A stretch of DNA of 54,490 nucleotides. Origin: Coxiellaceae bacterium (lineage in GTDB: Bacteria > Pseudomonadota > Gammaproteobacteria > Coxiellales > Coxiellaceae). The stretch spans positions 1 to 54,490 of the forward strand of contig WTGG01000025.1 in the NCBI GenBank assembly GCA_011523685.1, written 5' to 3'. A model generated the notes under the pieces. It ran no database searches. It was not told the DNA's origin and worked only from the letters and a program-made list of their open reading frames with translations. Positions 51,609-54,490 of this stretch are shown one piece after another (position 1 is the first letter of the stretch; each line of letters begins with the position of its first letter). A program made the translations under genes and the position numbers.

Positions 51609-52439
51609 ATCTCGATCAGTATGACCGGATTGTAGTTCGCATACAGCATATCTTAAGTAATACTCACTAAGGAGACTCATAATCGAAATGATCGGGGCTC
51701 ATGACAGCTTTAGCCTGACTCGGCTTACTTGGACATAACCATTCAATATTCAAATGCAAAGTATTTGGCATGAGATGTCAATGCAAGCCTGGATTATGCT
51801 AGTATCCCCACAACGCGATAACAAAAACACTATCGCCCTCTGGTTCTGCATAGAGAATGACCGTACAGCAAACGTTGCAATTACCCAATGTGTATAGATA
51901 AGCGAATATTCACCGTGAGAGAATGCTAGTTATGTAGCCATAAATCATATTACTTCATCAGGATCTCATTGTAACGTAAGCGACCATGCAACAAATTCAG
52001 GGCGCCCGCCGTGGTCGCAGCGGTGGGCGTCACAATTTACAACAGAAAAGAGCGCAAGGTTATTGATCGTTTGAACTCACGATAGACGTTCCCAATGCAT
52101 TCCCTAGTAACAATCCTTCATAGCCCAACAGCATGATCCATCATGTAAATCATCTTCAATTTATGGCCGCTTAAAGAAAGATTTCACTCCCAGGCTGTTC
52201 CTCAGCTTATTCGGCGCCGTCTGTTCACCCATCACGTTGTTATTCTCAGGCATTAATTCGATGAAACAAAAAGTAATAAAACTCAAGTACTATCGTGTGT
52301 TGTTTAGAAAAAATCACCATATACTTGCAATTATCATCCACACCGTCTTTCGCAGTTGCATATATGCAAAACACCTGTTTGAATACGCATCAACGCACAC
52401 ACGAGAGACCACAGTTGGAATGATATATAAAAATTGACG
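51609..52439. other. Non-coding stretch with decayed sequence
   Basis: About 830 bases without a convincing gene. The left part is probably the lost C-terminal half of the broken aminotransferase. A 66-codon frame at 52237-52437 (basic, ending MIYKN) has no ribosome binding site and is not accepted. One GC-rich hairpin stands out (52001-52031). Confidence 0.4.
52001..52031. repeat. GC-rich inverted repeat
   Basis: GGCGCCCGCCG (52001-52011) pairs with CGGTGGGCGTC (52021-52031), eleven pairs including two G-T, with a nine-base loop. It is much richer in GC than its surroundings. No T run follows on either strand, so it is not a simple terminator. It could be a repeat-family element or the end of an acquired segment. 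Confidence 0.5.
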
Positions 52440-52836
52440 CCCTCGAGGCCCGGTTGAATGTATAAATCACCGAAAACCCTTCACTTAAGGTTCACCGGGC
52501 ACTCCGCAGGAGCGCACACCACCAGCTTCGCCCATACACTCTGTTCGCAAAGCGATTCGAATGTATATTCGATGCCGCGCATGGTACCCATGCCACGCCG
52601 TCTCGGTCCCCGCTCATGTCCACCCACACCTATGTGTTTTGCCGTACAGTCGAGCCATGCTCACCCATCCGACCGCCCGCCCGAGTCTTTTCCCCCATGG
52701 TCGCACCTACGCATTACATTTGGTGTCGCATACATTCACTTAAACTCCGTCTAACCTACCTACAGTAGGCTTCACCCCCTTGCACGACCCATTCGACTTT
52801 ATCTGATGAGAACAGATCCCTGCCGCAAGGCGACAT
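52440..52836 (-). ncRNA. Candidate structured non-coding region downstream of the reverse transcriptase genes
   Basis: About 400 GC-rich bases without a plausible gene. On the minus strand several short stems can be drawn: CCTTGC with GCAAGG around an inner ATCTG/CAGAT hairpin (about 52830-52760), CCTAC/GTAGG close by, GCATGG/CCATGC near 52580, and GCCCGGT with ACCGGGC enclosing GAACC/GGTTTTC (52500-52450). The strand is G-rich like the two genes before it. A structured RNA, possibly a template or guide for the reverse transcriptase, is a hypothesis; chance stems in GC-rich DNA are the alternative. Confidence 0.25.
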
Positions 52837-53121
52837 TCATGATGGTCCTTCACTTTCTTCCAGCACATGCCCTTCGTACCTATTCAAGGTGTAATCGCCA
52901 CAACTAGATGTTTCCGCTCCCGCATTTTCGCATGTCTCTTTACTTTTAGTAACCTTGCAACCGTCGCACCCGGCGCAATCTTTACCCTTATTCGCTATCT
53001 CTTTCGCGGATATGTAGTGAGACCTATCAGCGCAGTCCTCCCAAGTCCCCGCAGTGCCCGACCCCCATACCAGTAGCAGCCATCCCGCAATCACGCACCG
53101 CCTCACCGTGTCACATCTCAT
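52837..53121 (-). CDS. Small secreted cysteine-rich protein (G-rich cassette, copy 2)
   Basis: 94 residues from ATG 53121; the longer frame from 53136 is rejected because the sister gene starts at the matching place (CTGTATGAGAT in both). A signal peptide (residues 1-23, VIAGWLLLVWGSGTAG) precedes a mature part with six cysteines (DCAGCDGC, then two more). Codons are G-rich and unlike the rest of the window. It lies 48 bases behind the sister gene on the same strand and downstream of the reverse transcriptase. Function unknown. Confidence 0.55.
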   Translation of the reverse strand: MRCDTVRRCVIAGWLLLVWGSGTAGTWEDCADRSHYISAKEIANKGKDCAGCDGCKVTKSKETCENAGAETSSCGDYTLNRYEGHVLEESEGPS

Positions 53122-53169
53122 ACAGCGCCCCACCAAACCGGTGCATGAACCTTACACCGCCAGAGTCCT

Positions 53170-53538
53170 CTACGACCCCCGCTCGCCAGCTACACAGCTC
53201 TTCACCTTTTCCTCCTTGTTACTGCATTTCTCCGTCTCCGACTCCCCGCATTGCGCACAGTCTTCACTCGAGTTGTGGGTACACATGCAAGGATAATAAA
53301 CGTGAATTGTGTCATCCGAACCGGCACACCCATTGCGTGTAGTATGCAATGCCTTCGCGGCTTCACACTTCGATCGATTCCCGTTGTATTTGCTACACTG
53401 GTATTTGTCATGCGTCCTGTTCTCACAACTTACATCCGTCCGATCTCCATATCCGCTCATAGGCCCCATAGCTAGCACTATCCCTATGCACCAGCCTAAC
53501 ACCAGCGCTAATCTACTGCCCACTCTCTCATATCTCAT
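53170..53538 (-). CDS. Small secreted cysteine-rich protein (G-rich cassette, copy 1)
   Basis: A 122-residue protein with a signal peptide (residues 1-30, LALVLGWCIGIVLAMGPMSG) and ten cysteines in the mature part (CMCTHNSSEDCAQC among them). AGGAGGGG gives a strong ribosome binding site. The start region is nearly the same as that of the next gene, so the two are paralogues in their leader. The reverse transcriptase stops 41 bases upstream, so the three genes are probably cotranscribed. High G content on the coding strand suggests transfer from another source. Not recognised. Confidence 0.6.
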   Translation of the reverse strand: MRYERVGSRLALVLGWCIGIVLAMGPMSGYGDRTDVSCENRTHDKYQCSKYNGNRSKCEAAKALHTTRNGCAGSDDTIHVYYPCMCTHNSSEDCAQCGESETEKCSNKEEKVKSCVAGERGS

Positions 53539-53579
53539 ACAGTTCCCCTCCTAATCGATCATCACATCTCTAGCTGTCA

Positions 53580-54490
53580 TCACTCTAAGAGCAAAGTCTC
53601 ACCACACATGTTTTGAAGGATTACAGTTGTTTTTAGTTTTAGCCAAAGCGTTTCCACTTTAACTCCAGATTGTGCCCATGAGATCCATTTTTTAGCATAA
53701 GCGTGCAAGCGCGATATTGATGCGCCCTGCTCATAAAGCTGCCTGCTTTTTGCTACCATGCGATCCCATGTGCTTTGAGCTATTGATAGGCCGCTATGCG
53801 ACAATCGATAACCCAAAAAATCCATTCCTTTGGTGGTACGACCCACCCAAGTTTTTGCTTGGGCTAATCGCAGTCCTAATTGATTGACCAACCCATAGAC
53901 GTCCTTAATAATGCGTCTTAGGTGGACTTTACTATTAGTAAAAAACACAAAGTCATCCATATATCGGATATATTTGATTTTATTCTGTTTGGCGTAATGA
54001 TCTATCGATGATAAATACAGTGCACCTAATAATGGTGACAAAGAGCAACCCCGTGGTATGCCTTTGTTGGCTATCAAACGATACTGCCCATGATACACAT
54101 GCACGCGATTCATCATTTGTCGTAAGAGATTGTGTACACGTTTATCGGGTATCAGTGAGCAACACTGTTCATGCAACAGGTGGTGAGGAATGGAAGCATA
54201 AAAATCAGCGATGTCGGTTTTATAGACATGCTGATAAGTATTTAATGCGGATTGTGCCTCTCGCACCGCTTTTTTCAACCCCCCTTGATGTTTTAAATGT
54301 GAGGCTAGACTGAGATCACAGTGATTTTTGAGTAAGGGGGTTATCACCCATGCCATGCATTTTAATACGATAGCATCGAGTGGTTGCCAGCAGGCGATAC
54401 GTTGATGGTTATTGCCATCATACACATCCAAGGGTTGAAACTGATAAGTGCCTTGTTGTAAAGCTTGCCTGACTTCGTGCTTGACTGAAT
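53580..54490 (-). CDS. Reverse transcriptase, group II intron-like, 5' end outside the window
   Basis: The frame is open to the right edge, so the N-terminus is missing; the visible part is about 303 residues (EVRQALQQGTYQF... from the edge). Motifs in order: YKTDIADFYASIP (motif A Asp), GIPRGCSLSPLLGALYLSSI (motif B), YIRYMDDFVFF (YMDD, motif C) and GMDFLGYRL. The C-terminal 75 residues look like a thumb (STWDRMVAKSRQLYEQG). There is no maturase X or endonuclease domain, no retron VTG motif, and the RGxxLSP form excludes the usual DGR SQ motif. It is a free-standing group II-like enzyme of unassigned class. Two cysteine-rich genes follow in the same direction. Confidence 0.85.
   Translation of the reverse strand, partial: SVKHEVRQALQQGTYQFQPLDVYDGNNHQRIACWQPLDAIVLKCMAWVITPLLKNHCDLSLASHLKHQGGLKKAVREAQSALNTYQHVYKTDIADFYASIPHHLLHEQCCSLIPDKRVHNLLRQMMNRVHVYHGQYRLIANKGIPRGCSLSPLLGALYLSSIDHYAKQNKIKYIRYMDDFVFFTNSKVHLRRIIKDVYGLVNQLGLRLAQAKTWVGRTTKGMDFLGYRLSHSGLSIAQSTWDRMVAKSRQLYEQGASISRLHAYAKKWISWAQSGVKVETLWLKLKTTVILQNMCGETLLLE

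Noticed and set aside
52237-52437. 66-codon plus-strand frame
   Set aside because: No ribosome binding site, no recognisable product, and in a stretch that otherwise looks decayed.
52741-52765. Integron attC site (GTTAGAC on the minus strand)
   Set aside because: No partner core site at the right distance and no matching inner arms.
52458-53554. Several plus-strand frames of 65-98 codons across the right-hand cassette
   Set aside because: They are shadows of the G-rich minus-strand genes: rich in Pro, Ser, His and Thr, without ribosome binding sites.
53580-54490. Diversity-generating retroelement
   Set aside because: No template/variable repeat pair was seen and the motif B sequence RGCSLSPL is not the SQ form typical of DGR enzymes.
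52440-54490. Group II intron
   Set aside because: The enzyme lacks maturase X and endonuclease parts, and no domain V-like hairpin was found after it. The missing 5' side leaves some doubt.

Overview
The window reads as chromosomal DNA of a gammaproteobacterium, most likely a host-associated member of the Legionellales (Legionella/Coxiella/Aquicella/Berkiella-like). The reasons are: a gammaproteobacterial housekeeping set (dacA, ybeD domain, lipB, lipA, mpl, a yajG-like lipoprotein); an LssY-type DedA/PAP2 protein; many large proteins of no recognised family, one with a eukaryote-type U-box and others with weak F-box-like stretches; and a repeated promoter layout that matches the PmrA box known from Legionella and Coxiella effector genes. 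The genus is an inference. No rRNA, tRNA or CRISPR array was seen.

Layout. 1-2830: two small secreted cysteine-rich proteins, a decayed secreted-protein gene and a TnpB transposase relic. 2831-5210: dacA followed by a D-amino-acid aminotransferase fused in frame to a YbeD domain. 5265-10926: an accessory block (F-box-like protein, small membrane protein, a decayed gene, an 883-residue protein) that separates dacA/ybeD from lipB-lipA, which are normally close. 11298-16498: lipB, lipA, LssY-like protein, a membrane protein and an EamA transporter. 16638-20365: U-box protein and small membrane proteins. 20494-21951: pdxS-pdxT, the PLP synthase. 22073-25825: three tandem members of a HAD-like family. 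25876-26757: nickel superoxide dismutase and its maturation protease. 26945-29123: MATE exporter and nucleoside phosphorylase. 29227-36411: two more HAD-like proteins, one of about 1886 residues. 36374-40650: hypothetical proteins, YajG-like lipoprotein and an oxygenase pseudogene. 40711-46124: mpl, PPi-dependent phosphofructokinase, aminodeoxychorismate lyase, amino-acid permease and a small secreted protein. 46543-50876: a secreted deiodinase-like protein and two hypothetical proteins. 51053-54490: a second, broken D-amino-acid aminotransferase, a long non-coding stretch, two G-rich small secreted cysteine-rich genes and a reverse transcriptase cut by the window edge.

Two observations tie the accessory genes together. 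First, several unrelated hypothetical genes share an upstream pattern YTTAAK-N5-YTTAAK-N10-TATAMT (best copies at 6198, 19074, 30685, 37059; weaker at 11032 and 39694), with TTAA pairs 11 bp apart at further loci. This points to one OmpR-family regulator of the PmrA type and makes these genes candidate secreted effectors. Second, five proteins between 22073 and 36411 share three HAD-like motifs (DxDGC, GSNRQ, DD), but three have the motifs in a different order from the other two. The right-hand end (reverse transcriptase, two cysteine-rich secreted proteins and a GC-rich structured-looking stretch) differs in composition from the rest and looks like a separate acquired cassette.
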